Below are positions 1 through 7,359 of a stretch of DNA of 64,000 nt, one piece after another (position 1 is the stretch's first letter; the number at the start of each line of letters is the position of its first letter). Under the pieces are notes generated by a model. That model had not been told where the DNA came from. It did not search any database and was given only the letters and a program-made list of their open reading frames with translations. This DNA is from Curvibacter sp. CHRR-16. GTDB taxonomy: Bacteria > Pseudomonadota > Gammaproteobacteria > Burkholderiales > Burkholderiaceae_C. The position numbers were made by a program, and so were the translations under genes. Location of the stretch: the NCBI RefSeq assembly GCF_018474005.1, contig NZ_JAHCSH010000005.1:62001-126000 (forward strand). The letters run 5' to 3'.

Positions 1-1418
1 GCGTAGCGCGTCGTGGGGGGGGTGTTTGGGCTCCGGCTATTCGGTTTTATAAGGGAAAGTTTCATATCTATTACCCCGATCCAGATTTCGGCATATTTGT
101 GGTGACCGCTCAAGACCCAAAGGGGCCTTGGTCAAAGCCGATTTTGGTCGATAGCACCAAAGGAGCGATAGATCCTGCTCCGTTTTGGGATGATGACGGT
201 CAGGGCTATCTGGCATTTGCTTATGCGGCTTCACGCGCGGGGATAAACAATATCATTGCGCTGAAAAAATTGTCGCAGGATGGAACGGCAACCATCGGTG
301 AAGCGATACCTATCATCGATGGTGGTAAACAGCCCAAAGTGAAAACTTCGCAAGGGGAAAAGCCTTGGTTTACCACGGAGGGGCCCAAGCTATACAAGCG
401 CAAGGGTTGGTATTACGTTTTTGCCCCTGCAGGATCGGTGAAAGGTGGGTGGCAAGGGGTATTCCGTTCAAAATCCATATACGGCCCCTATGAGGGCAGA
501 AACGTAATGGATCAAGGCTCAAGTGATTTCAATGGCCCACATCAGGGGGCGTGGGTAACGACCAGCAGTAATGAGGATTGGTTTATTCACTTTCAAGACA
601 CCGATTCCTATGGTCGCAGGGTTTTGTTGCAGCCCATGACGTGGATGGATGATGATTGGCCCATCATCGGAGAGCGTCAAGCGGATGAGACTTTTGGACA
701 ACCTGTTACGAGCTATCGCAAGCCCAATCTTCCATCGCAGCGCCGCACCGCAGCGCTCGCCAATGATGAATTTGAAAATGGCTTTCATTTGGGCTGGCAA
801 TGGAATGCCAATCCGCAAGCAGACTGGGTAGATACCAGCGTACGCGGTGCGCTCCGGCTCAAGGCCGTATCCTCATCGTCGAACCTTTGGGAAAGCGGCA
901 GCATGCTGACTCAAAAATTGCCAGGCATGCATTTTTCTGCCACGGTGCAGCTTGAGTTAAAACCCAATTTATCAGGTGAACGTGCCGGTCTTCTGGTTCT
1001 TGGTTATGACTATGGTTGGATAGGTCTTGAAAATACAGCCGATGGCCTCAAGCTTGTGCAAGTCACTCGACCCCGTGCCAATGCCGGTGGACAAGAAACT
1101 GTACTAACTGCGCCCGTCAAGGTGAATGGGCCTGTTTGGGTAAGGGCGTATTTCGAGCCTGTCACCGTTGCTGAACACGCCCCAAGTTTTCCCCACTTTT
1201 GGCCATCCATGCTGCGGTCTATCCATGCCAAAGTTTCTTTCAGCTATAGCCTAGACGGCAACAACTTTACAAAGCTAGGTCCTGTGATGCTCACGCAGCC
1301 TGGACGATGGGTTGGAGCACAGGTGGGCTTATTTGCTCAAGCCGCTTCAGGGACGCCGTCTTTTGTGGCAACAAGAGTAGGTTATGCAGATTTCAAACAT
1401 TTTTCTTTCTCGAAATAA
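1..1418 (+). CDS. GH43-family glycoside hydrolase, 5'-truncated by window edge
   Basis: The reading frame is open from base 3 to the stop at 1416-1418, so the N-terminus lies outside the window. The visible start (VWAPAI..FHIYYPDP) is typical of the first blade of a GH43 five-bladed propeller. Two of the three conserved acidic residues are visible: the Asp of IDPAPFW (codon about 171) and the general-acid Glu of TEGP (codon 378). The GPHQGAW block is also present. The catalytic-base Asp should be upstream of the window. The last 200 or so residues look like the beta-sandwich that follows the propeller in many GH43 beta-xylosidases and arabinofuranosidases. The likely role is hydrolysis of xylo- or arabino-oligosaccharides; the exact substrate cannot be told. 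A signal peptide cannot be judged. Confidence 0.85.
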   Translation, partial: VARRGGGVWAPAIRFYKGKFHIYYPDPDFGIFVVTAQDPKGPWSKPILVDSTKGAIDPAPFWDDDGQGYLAFAYAASRAGINNIIALKKLSQDGTATIGEAIPIIDGGKQPKVKTSQGEKPWFTTEGPKLYKRKGWYYVFAPAGSVKGGWQGVFRSKSIYGPYEGRNVMDQGSSDFNGPHQGAWVTTSSNEDWFIHFQDTDSYGRRVLLQPMTWMDDDWPIIGERQADETFGQPVTSYRKPNLPSQRRTAALANDEFENGFHLGWQWNANPQADWVDTSVRGALRLKAVSSSSNLWESGSMLTQKLPGMHFSATVQLELKPNLSGERAGLLVLGYDYGWIGLENTADGLKLVQVTRPRANAGGQETVLTAPVKVNGPVWVRAYFEPVTVAEHAPSFPHFWPSMLRSIHAKVSFSYSLDGNNFTKLGPVMLTQPGRWVGAQVGLFAQAASGTPSFVATRVGYADFKHFSFSK

Positions 1419-1519
1419 GGTTGGGGCTGCTTTGCACTAAGCGGGTCTGGGTATTGGCACGGTTATTCCCTTGCACACTTAGTGTGGTTTCATCAATCTC
1501 AATCTCAAAGGAGTCATTC

Positions 1520-2647
1520 ATGGGGCAACAAAATTATGTAGCATCAAGTCAGCGACGACAGCTCTTGCAAGCTGCGCTTGCAGCACCTTTGGTGCTTGGG
1601 GCTGGACGCTCTATGGCAGCCACGCAAGATGTCATGGAAATGGAGTCCGAGGCGATGCGCCAGCTACATGCAGCAGCGCTGGCCGAGGGCGGAAAACTGG
1701 TGATTTACGCAGGTGGCGATACCCCGGTTCAGCAAGATGCGGTGAAGGCTGCTTTCCAGAAGCAGTTTTCGGGAATCGACATCCAGATCGTGGTCGATTA
1801 CAGCAAGTTCCACGATGTGCGTTTGGATAACCAGTTTGCCAATAATGCCGTGGTGCCGGATGTCATCCAACTGCAAACCTTGCAAAACTTTCCGCGTTGG
1901 AAGCGTTTGGGGCGTTTGCAGGCCTTCAAGCCGACTGGTTTTGAGCACATCCACACGGGTTTCAAGGATGCCGATGGTGCTTGGATGGCGATCGGTGTGA
2001 TCGCCTTTAGCTGCATGTATGACAGCAGCGTGGTGGGTGTTCCACCGACCAATCCGCAAGCGCTGGTCGATCCGGTGTGGCGTGGCAAGATCGCTTCATC
2101 CTATCCGCATGACGATGACGCTGTGTTGTTTCTTTTCAAGCGTTATGCCGAGACCTATGGCTGGGATTGGATTCGCCGATTTGCAGCACAAGAGCCTGCT
2201 TTTGCGCGGGGGTCGCATACGCCTCGCTTGGCTCTCACGCAGCAGCAGAAACAGATCGGTGTAGGGGGATCGGGATCTCTGCTTGATCAGAGTGGCAAGA
2301 TTCGCTGGTTTTTTGCAGAAGGACATCCCTTCTTGGCTTGGGGGCAGCGTGCCGCTATTGTCAAAGGTGCACGCAATCTTAGTGCGGCCAAGCTCTATAT
2401 GAGCTGGCAGACTTCGCGTGCACGTCAGCAGGTCGCGGCCAATGGTTGGTCTATCCGTACCGATACGCGTACTCCCGATGGTTTGCGTCCAGTTTGGGAA
2501 TACGCCAACGCCAATCTGCCCGAATTCGTGAGCTTTATGGACGATCGTGCCGAAGCCGAGCGTTGGAGGCAAACTTTTGCGGTGTACTTTGGGGAGGTCA
2601 AGGGTGATGCCTCACCTGGCTGGCTGGGGTTGCGTCCAGGCGCGTGA
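1520..2647 (+). CDS. Periplasmic extracellular solute-binding protein (Fe3+/polyamine-type ABC), Tat-like leader
   Basis: The ATG at 1520 has AAAGGAG at 1507-1513 in front; the longer upstream reading lacks a ribosome site. The product is 375 residues. Its N-terminus carries a twin-arginine-like signal (QRRQLLQ at residues 11-17, then a hydrophobic stretch and an Ala-rich cleavage region near 33). The mature part starts with LVIYAGGDTP and fits the type 2 periplasmic binding fold of AfuA/PotD-like proteins (family 1 solute-binding). No permease or ATPase gene is adjacent, so it is an orphan binding protein here. Its ligand is unknown; iron, a sugar derivative and a polyamine are all possible. 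It follows the GH43 gene by 101 bases, which may point to a carbohydrate link, but that is inference. Confidence 0.75.
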   Translation: MGQQNYVASSQRRQLLQAALAAPLVLGAGRSMAATQDVMEMESEAMRQLHAAALAEGGKLVIYAGGDTPVQQDAVKAAFQKQFSGIDIQIVVDYSKFHDVRLDNQFANNAVVPDVIQLQTLQNFPRWKRLGRLQAFKPTGFEHIHTGFKDADGAWMAIGVIAFSCMYDSSVVGVPPTNPQALVDPVWRGKIASSYPHDDDAVLFLFKRYAETYGWDWIRRFAAQEPAFARGSHTPRLALTQQQKQIGVGGSGSLLDQSGKIRWFFAEGHPFLAWGQRAAIVKGARNLSAAKLYMSWQTSRARQQVAANGWSIRTDTRTPDGLRPVWEYANANLPEFVSFMDDRAEAERWRQTFAVYFGEVKGDASPGWLGLRPGA

Positions 2648-2981
2648 TTCTGTCCTGTCCAAGATGCCAAGCATGTCCCTTGGCGCAAACGGCGAGTGAC
2701 GTGGCGCATCTTGCAACCTAGGATGCGCCTATGCGGTCCACTGTGAGCGCATTCTCGCGACTGACAACGATGTAATGGCTAGTAACTGTCGTGTGCGTGT
2801 GAGAGCTTGTCGTTATTTTGACAACTGCCTCATGAGGCTGGTCAATCGAGCAGACGGCGTTACCAATACAGGGTTTTCCTGCTGAACGAATAGATGCATC
2901 TGTCTGGTGAGGTGCTGTAAATTTCCTGTAAGGGAGTCTTCGCTGTTTAAGCGCCACTGTTTCGCTAGAAAAGGGGTATCT
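2648..2981 (+). other. Intergenic region with two inverted repeats
   Basis: No convincing gene lies in these 334 bases. An 8-bp inverted repeat GGCGCATC (2703-2710) / GATGCGCC (2722-2729) with an 11-base loop sits behind the binding-protein gene. It could end transcription or stabilise the 3' end, although no T run follows. A perfect 12-bp palindrome GCCTCATGAGGC is at 2827-2838 and could be an operator for the next gene. Both are visible in the sequence; their roles are inferred. Confidence 0.35.
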
Positions 2982-4103
2982 ATGCGCAAGATAAACGTTG
3001 TGTTGGGTGCGGCACTCGCTTTCGGGGGGCTCAGTCTTTCGGTTTGGGCACAAGAAATTGTCATTGGACAATCCGTCCCTTTAAGCGGCAGCAATGCCGA
3101 TATCGGGCGCGACATGCGTGATGGTGCTCTTGCCATCTTCAACCGGGCCAATGCCAGCAACCAGTTGGGTGGACGCAAGATCAAGTTGGTGACGCTGGAC
3201 AATGCCAACAACCGCCAACGAGCGGCTGAGAATTCTCAGCAATTGATCACCCAGAACGGTGCCCACGTGCTTTTTGGCTATAACTCGGCCACCACCAGCA
3301 TCGATGCGCTGTCTCAAGTCGTACACAACAACATGTTGTTTTTTGCGCCCTTTAGTGGATCGCCCAGCCTGCGTAGTCATCCGAATATCTATAGCGTGCG
3401 AGCCTCTTACCGTGACGAGGTCGCGAAGATCATGGAAAACAAGCGGTCTGTGGGGGCCAACAAAGCGGTGGTGTTGTATTACGACGATGACGTTGGCCAG
3501 AGCAACTATGACGCCGTTGCCTCAGTGTTTGTAGAGGCGGGCGTGAGTAAACCCAAGGGCGTGGCAGTTAAGCGAGGGGCACCTATAACCGAGGCGCAAG
3601 TGGCTGCTCTGACCCAAGACCAACCCCACTATGTCTTGGCAACGACACAGTTCAATGTTGTTGGTGAATACCTGAAAATATCGACGGACAAGGGGATACC
3701 TATACCGGTAGCAGCCCTCTCGTTCGTGAATCCGGATGAACTGGTGGAGTCGGTTGGCAACTTGGCCCGTGGTACTGTGGTTTCGCAAGTGATGCCTTCA
3801 CCGCGTGCGGCCAATCAAATATCGGTGCCTATCATCAAAGAATGCGCTGAGGCCCTTGCTGCATTAAATGGTGCCAAGTTGAACTACACCAACTTGGAAT
3901 CGTGCATTGCTGCCAAGGCCTTGGTCGCCATCCTGCGCAAGGCGGGTAACAATCTGACGCGAGAGGGGATTCTCAAGGCCACGCCCACAGTCGGGCGTAT
4001 TGACCTCGGTGGCTTTGTGCTGAACTACGGGCCTGGACAGCAAAGTGGCAGTACTTGGGTGGATCTGACCATCCTGTCGCGAGGCAGTCGCTTCGTCCAA
4101 TAA
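2982..4103 (+). CDS. ABC transporter substrate-binding protein, branched-chain amino acid/amide type (LivJ-like)
   Basis: The ATG at 2982 follows AAAGGGG (2970-2976). The product is 373 residues with a Sec signal peptide cut after VWA (residue 23). The mature start EIVIGQSVPLSGSNADIG is the classic opening of periplasmic binding fold type I proteins of the HAAT family (Peripla_BP_6). FGYNSATTS and the downstream LVTLDNANN/QQLI segments also match the family. Such proteins deliver amino acids, amides, urea or aromatic acids to an inner-membrane ABC permease. No permease genes are nearby, so the partner must be elsewhere. A 334-base gap separates it from the other binding protein, so co-transcription is not obvious. 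Confidence 0.85.
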   Translation: MRKINVVLGAALAFGGLSLSVWAQEIVIGQSVPLSGSNADIGRDMRDGALAIFNRANASNQLGGRKIKLVTLDNANNRQRAAENSQQLITQNGAHVLFGYNSATTSIDALSQVVHNNMLFFAPFSGSPSLRSHPNIYSVRASYRDEVAKIMENKRSVGANKAVVLYYDDDVGQSNYDAVASVFVEAGVSKPKGVAVKRGAPITEAQVAALTQDQPHYVLATTQFNVVGEYLKISTDKGIPIPVAALSFVNPDELVESVGNLARGTVVSQVMPSPRAANQISVPIIKECAEALAALNGAKLNYTNLESCIAAKALVAILRKAGNNLTREGILKATPTVGRIDLGGFVLNYGPGQQSGSTWVDLTILSRGSRFVQ

Positions 4104-4184
4104 CTGATCCCCATTTGCGCTCGAAGTAAGCATGTGGCTTCAGCGCAAATGAGATGCAGAGTAGAAAATTCATAAATTTCTTTA

Positions 4185-4212
4185 TTGACAGAAATTTCTG
4201 ATGAAATACACT
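4185..4212 (+). promoter_or_regulatory. Predicted promoter with overlapping 12-bp palindrome (GbsR autoregulation candidate)
   Basis: TTGACA (4185-4190) and TACACT (4207-4212) are spaced by 16 bases, which makes a good sigma-70-type promoter. The perfect palindrome CAGAAATTTCTG (4189-4200) overlaps the -35 box and spacer, a placement typical of autorepression. The expected transcription start is 4219-4220, at or next to the ATG (4220), so the mRNA may be leaderless. The same GAAATTTC core recurs at 4811-4818 in front of the next operon. Confidence 0.6.
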
Positions 4213-4219
4213 TCATGCC

Positions 4220-4765
4220 ATGGAACTCACCGACATTGCCCGCCGTTTCGTCATTCACTGGGGAGAAATGGGCTCCGCTTGGGGGGTCAATCGCACCGTT
4301 TCGCAAATTCATGCCTTGCTCTTCTTTCATGGCCGCCCCATGCATGCCGAAGAAATTGGCGACACCTTGGGCGTGGCGCGCTCCAACGTTAGCACCAGCA
4401 TCAAAGAGCTGCTGAACTGGAACCTCATCCGTGTTGCCCATGTGCTGGGTGATCGGCGCGACTATTTTGAAACATCGACTGATGTGTGGGAGCTTTTTCG
4501 AACCGTCATCCGCGAGCGCAAAGAGCGCGAATTCGACCCCACGGTGCGCATGCTGCGGGACTTGGTTGCAAACGAGAAATTCGAGAAAGAGCCCTCGGAT
4601 ACCCAAGATCGCGTACGTGAAACGCTGCACCTCATGGATTCGCTGGGCAGTTGGGCCGATGAAATGCTGCGCCTGTCGCCGTCCACTCTAGAAAAAGTGT
4701 TGCGCATGGGAGCCAGCGTGCAAAAATTTGTGCGTGGAAACGACAGCGGTGGGAGCAAAAGCTAA
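4220..4765 (+). CDS. GbsR/MarR family transcriptional regulator
   Basis: A 181-residue winged-helix regulator. The N-terminus (IARRFVIHWGEMGSAWG, residues 6-22) is the signature of the GbsR branch of MarR-type regulators. The helix-turn-helix lies around residues 40-75 (AEEIGDTLGVARSNVSTSIK), followed by the wing and a C-terminal helical dimerisation part. ATG 4220 is chosen because the family motif would be lost from the alternative ATG at 4268, although only the latter has an SD-like GGGAG (4261-4265). The gene probably regulates itself and the following SDR/DoxX/DUF2269 operon through GAAATTTC sites. The inducer is not evident; choline is sensed by the Bacillus GbsR, but no choline genes are seen here. 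Confidence 0.85.
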   Translation: MELTDIARRFVIHWGEMGSAWGVNRTVSQIHALLFFHGRPMHAEEIGDTLGVARSNVSTSIKELLNWNLIRVAHVLGDRRDYFETSTDVWELFRTVIRERKEREFDPTVRMLRDLVANEKFEKEPSDTQDRVRETLHLMDSLGSWADEMLRLSPSTLEKVLRMGASVQKFVRGNDSGGSKS

Positions 4766-4788
4766 AGCCCTGCATGGGCTTTTTTTTG
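4764..4788 (+). terminator. Rho-independent terminator after GbsR-type gene
   Basis: The stem AAAGCCC / GGGCTTT encloses a 5-base TGCAT loop and runs into eight T residues, immediately after the stop codon. Confidence 0.8.
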
Positions 4789-4819
4789 ACGGAATATTTC
4801 TGTTTTTACTGAAATTTCA
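4786..4819 (+). promoter_or_regulatory. Promoter/operator region of the SDR-DoxX-DUF2269 operon
   Basis: This stretch holds a TTGACG hexamer (4786-4791), the near-palindrome GGAATATTTC (4791-4800) and the perfect palindrome TGAAATTTCA (4810-4819), just ahead of the ribosome site AAGGAG (4821-4825). The GAAATTTC core is the same as in the palindrome at the GbsR-type promoter, which suggests a common regulator. I could not assign a clear -10 box. Confidence 0.45.
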
Positions 4820-4832
4820 AAAGGAGATCGTC

Positions 4833-5714
4833 ATGAACATCCTAGTCTGCGGTGCTGAAGGCTTTATTGGACGACACATCAGCGCAGCACTGCGCCAGCA
4901 AGGGCATACCGTCTTGCGCGGGATGCGTCGTGGCGGTGACATTGCGATGGACTACACGCATGATGTGCAAGCCACTGTGTGGAGGGATCGCTTGCAAGGC
5001 GTCGACGCCGTCGTGAACGCGGTGGGCATCTTGCGCAACAGTCGCCGTACCCCCATGACTGCCATCCACACTGATTCGCCCCGTGCTTTGTTTGAAGCCT
5101 GTGCTGTGGCCGGTGTGCGACGCATCGTGCAAGTATCGGCCTTGGGGGTAGATGGCAACCCCACGCTGTATGCCAGCAGCAAACGTGCAGCCGATGAAAG
5201 CCTTCTCGCGCTCAACGCAGCGGGCCAAACCGACGGCGTGATCCTGCGACCCAGCATCGTCTTTGGCCTCGGCGGTGCCAGCAGTGAGTTGTTTCTCAAA
5301 CTGGCCCAAATGGCTTTCCTCATACTGCCCGGAGCAGCCTTGCGGACCAAAGTGCAACCCGTGCATGTACATGATCTCGCCCAGGTAGTCAGCACACTGT
5401 TGAGCGCACCGCCCGGCAAGCAGGACACCTTGGCCTGTGTCGGGCCACGTGCATGCACCCTGGCCGAGTTCATCGCCGAGCTGCGCCAGCAAATGACCTT
5501 GGCACCGGCACGCGTGTGGCCCTTGCCGGATCGACTTTCACGATGGAGCGCTCGCATGGGTGACCTCATTCCTCTAACACCCTGGGGCACCGAAACCTTG
5601 ACCCTGCTCCAGCAAGACAACACAGCACCTGCGCAAGCATTTCATCAGTTGCTAGGGCATGCGGCACTCTCGCCTGAATTCTTTCTCACCCCTAGTCAGG
5701 AGCTCGCCACATGA
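4833..5714 (+). CDS. NAD(P)-dependent SDR/epimerase-like protein (NDUFA9-like atypical SDR)
   Basis: ATG 4833 has AAAGGAG eight to ten bases upstream, giving 293 residues. The Rossmann motif GAEGFIG (residues 7-13), the NAVGILR block (62-68), Ser102 and the YASSK active-site pair (Tyr113, Lys117) are all visible. This places it in the extended/atypical SDR group with NDUFA9-like proteins (NmrA-like). The reaction and substrate are unknown. It is the first gene of a tight operon: its stop overlaps the next start as ATGA. The partner genes encode small membrane proteins, which suggests a membrane-associated redox function. It is likely controlled by the adjacent GbsR-type regulator. Confidence 0.8.
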   Translation: MNILVCGAEGFIGRHISAALRQQGHTVLRGMRRGGDIAMDYTHDVQATVWRDRLQGVDAVVNAVGILRNSRRTPMTAIHTDSPRALFEACAVAGVRRIVQVSALGVDGNPTLYASSKRAADESLLALNAAGQTDGVILRPSIVFGLGGASSELFLKLAQMAFLILPGAALRTKVQPVHVHDLAQVVSTLLSAPPGKQDTLACVGPRACTLAEFIAELRQQMTLAPARVWPLPDRLSRWSARMGDLIPLTPWGTETLTLLQQDNTAPAQAFHQLLGHAALSPEFFLTPSQELAT

Positions 5715-6073
5715 GCCGCCATATCCGTGATTTGCTGCGTTGGAGTCTGGTCATAGTTTGGCTCGGTACTGCCTGGGTGAGCTGGATCGAACGCGACGGC
5801 ATTGGGCGTGACCTGCTGGTGCAGGCCAACATAGCCGAAGTCTGGATAGCTCCAGCGATTTTGGCGGGCATCGCCGTCGATCTGGCGCTAGGTGTGCTGC
5901 TGTTGCTACGGCCTCGACGCTGGGTTTACGCTGCGGCCATGGTGATGATGCTCGTCATGACGGCGATTGCTACGATCCTGCAGCCATCGCTATGGCTGCA
6001 TCCGCTGGGACCGCTGCTTAAAAACATTCCTCTCGCTGCCCTGTTGTGGGCGCTCATGAAGGAGCCGACATGA
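5711..6073 (+). CDS. DoxX-like small integral membrane protein
   Basis: A 120-residue hydrophobic protein with about four transmembrane segments (near residues 9-25, 47-66, 72-92 and 97-115). The layout, including an EVWIAPAILAGIAVDLALG segment, resembles the DoxX-like/DUF4345-type family, whose biochemical role is unknown. It overlaps the upstream SDR gene by ATGA and the downstream gene again by ATGA, so the three are translationally coupled. Confidence 0.7.
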   Translation: MSRHIRDLLRWSLVIVWLGTAWVSWIERDGIGRDLLVQANIAEVWIAPAILAGIAVDLALGVLLLLRPRRWVYAAAMVMMLVMTAIATILQPSLWLHPLGPLLKNIPLAALLWALMKEPT

Positions 6074-6546
6074 ACAGTTACCTCATCGTCAAATGGCTGC
6101 ACATCGTCTCCAGCGTCCTACTGGCCGGCACCGGATTTGGTTCGGCGTTTTATCTCTTCTTCGCCAACCGCAGCAAAAGCTTAGAAGCCCAGGTCATTGT
6201 GGGGCGCTTGGTCGTGCGGGCTGACTGGTGGTTCACCACACCCACGGTCATCCTTCAGCCCATCACGGGTGTAGTTCTGGCGCATTGGGCAGGCTTTGGT
6301 CTCGCAACGCCATGGCTCGTGCTATCGCTGGCTCTGTATGCGTTGGCAGGCTTGTGTTGGCTGCCTGTGGTCTGGTTGCAATTGCAGATGGTGAAGATGG
6401 CCGAGCAAGCATTGCACGAACAGACTGCGCTACCCGCACGCTACTGGCTCTATGCTAAGTGGTGGGAACGCCTCGGTTATCCCGCATTCGTCGCCATGGT
6501 GGTCGTGTTTTACCTCATGGTGAACAAGCCACCACTGTGGAGTTAA
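6070..6546 (+). CDS. DUF2269 family integral membrane protein
   Basis: Start at ATG 6070, overlapping the previous stop as ATGA; the longer frame from 6046 has no ribosome site. The product has 158 residues and four predicted membrane helices. The opening YLIVKWLHIVSSVLLAGTGFG and the closing AFVAMVVVFYLMVNKP are typical of DUF2269. Proteins of this family often sit beside SDR and DoxX-like genes. Function is unknown. It is the last gene of the three-gene operon; trhO starts six bases after its stop and may be co-transcribed. Confidence 0.8.
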   Translation: MNSYLIVKWLHIVSSVLLAGTGFGSAFYLFFANRSKSLEAQVIVGRLVVRADWWFTTPTVILQPITGVVLAHWAGFGLATPWLVLSLALYALAGLCWLPVVWLQLQMVKMAEQALHEQTALPARYWLYAKWWERLGYPAFVAMVVVFYLMVNKPPLWS

Positions 6547-6552
6547 GCGAAA

Positions 6553-7359
6553 ATGCGACCCGTGCAAAATATTCTCAATATCTCCGCTTACAAATTTGTC
6601 CCTATCCCTGACGCTGCCGATCTGCGTGATCTGCTGCAAGCCAAGGCGACAGAACTGGAACTCAAGGGCTCTATCCTCGTCGCTGAGGAAGGGCTCAATC
6701 TTTTTGTGGCTGGCCCTGAGGCGGCTGTGCGCGACTTTGTGGCAGTGCTGCATGCCGATAGCCGCTTTGCGGACTTAGAGCCCAAAGAAAGTTGGTCTGA
6801 GCGACAGCCGTTTCGCAAGATGCTGGTCAAAGTCAAGCGCGAAATCATCCGCATGAACCACCCGGCCATTCGTCCCGCCGAAGGCCGTGCACCAGCGGTG
6901 CCACCTGCCACTGTCAAACGCTGGCTCGACCAAGGGCACGACGATGAGGGCCGTCCCGTGGTGACGCTGGATACGCGCAACGCCTTTGAAGTGGACTACG
7001 GCACGTTCGAAGGGGCGATTGACTGGCGCATTACCAAGTTCTCGGAGTTTCCTGACGCGCTGCAAGCGCACAAGGCAGACCTAGAAGGCAAAACGGTGGT
7101 GAGCTTTTGCACGGGTGGCATTCGCTGTGAAAAAGCGGCCATTTACATGCAAGACGCAGGGCTGGATCACGTCTACCAACTGGAAGGCGGCATCCTCAAA
7201 TACTTTGAGGAAACCGGTGGTGCCCACTACAAGGGCGATTGTTTTGTGTTCGATGGACGCGAGGCCTTGGCCCCAGACCTGACCGCCCGCAGCAACGGCA
7301 ACAGCGCCCGTGCTGCTGAAGACAAGCACTTGGCCAACAAGTTGCGCAAGTCGCAATGA
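6553..7359 (+). CDS. trhO: tRNA uridine(34) hydroxylase, rhodanese-domain protein (TrhO/YceA)
   Basis: A 268-residue protein. The N-terminal acylphosphatase-like domain (about residues 1-100) includes ILNISAYKF and EGLNLFVAG. The rhodanese domain follows (about 120-220), with DTRN at 140-143 and the active-site loop [11 protein letters not shown] (Cys186). TrhO adds oxygen to uridine 34 of certain tRNAs, the first step to 5-hydroxyuridine-derived wobble modifications, in the cytoplasm. The start ATG 6553 lies six bases after the DUF2269 stop, and the stop overlaps the next start (ATGA). This is a confident family assignment. Confidence 0.93.
   Translation: MRPVQNILNISAYKFVPIPDAADLRDLLQAKATELELKGSILVAEEGLNLFVAGPEAAVRDFVAVLHADSRFADLEPKESWSERQPFRKMLVKVKREIIRMNHPAIRPAEGRAPAVPPATVKRWLDQGHDDEGRPVVTLDTRNAFEVDYGTFEGAIDWRITKFSEFPDALQAHKADLEGKTVVSFCTGGIRCEKAAIYMQDAGLDHVYQLEGGILKYFEETGGAHYKGDCFVFDGREALAPDLTARSNGNSARAAEDKHLANKLRKSQ

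Noticed and set aside
4220-4268. Start of the GbsR-type gene at ATG 4268 with an SD-like GGGAG
   Set aside because: This would remove the conserved IARRFVIHWGEMG segment of the family, so ATG 4220 is kept.
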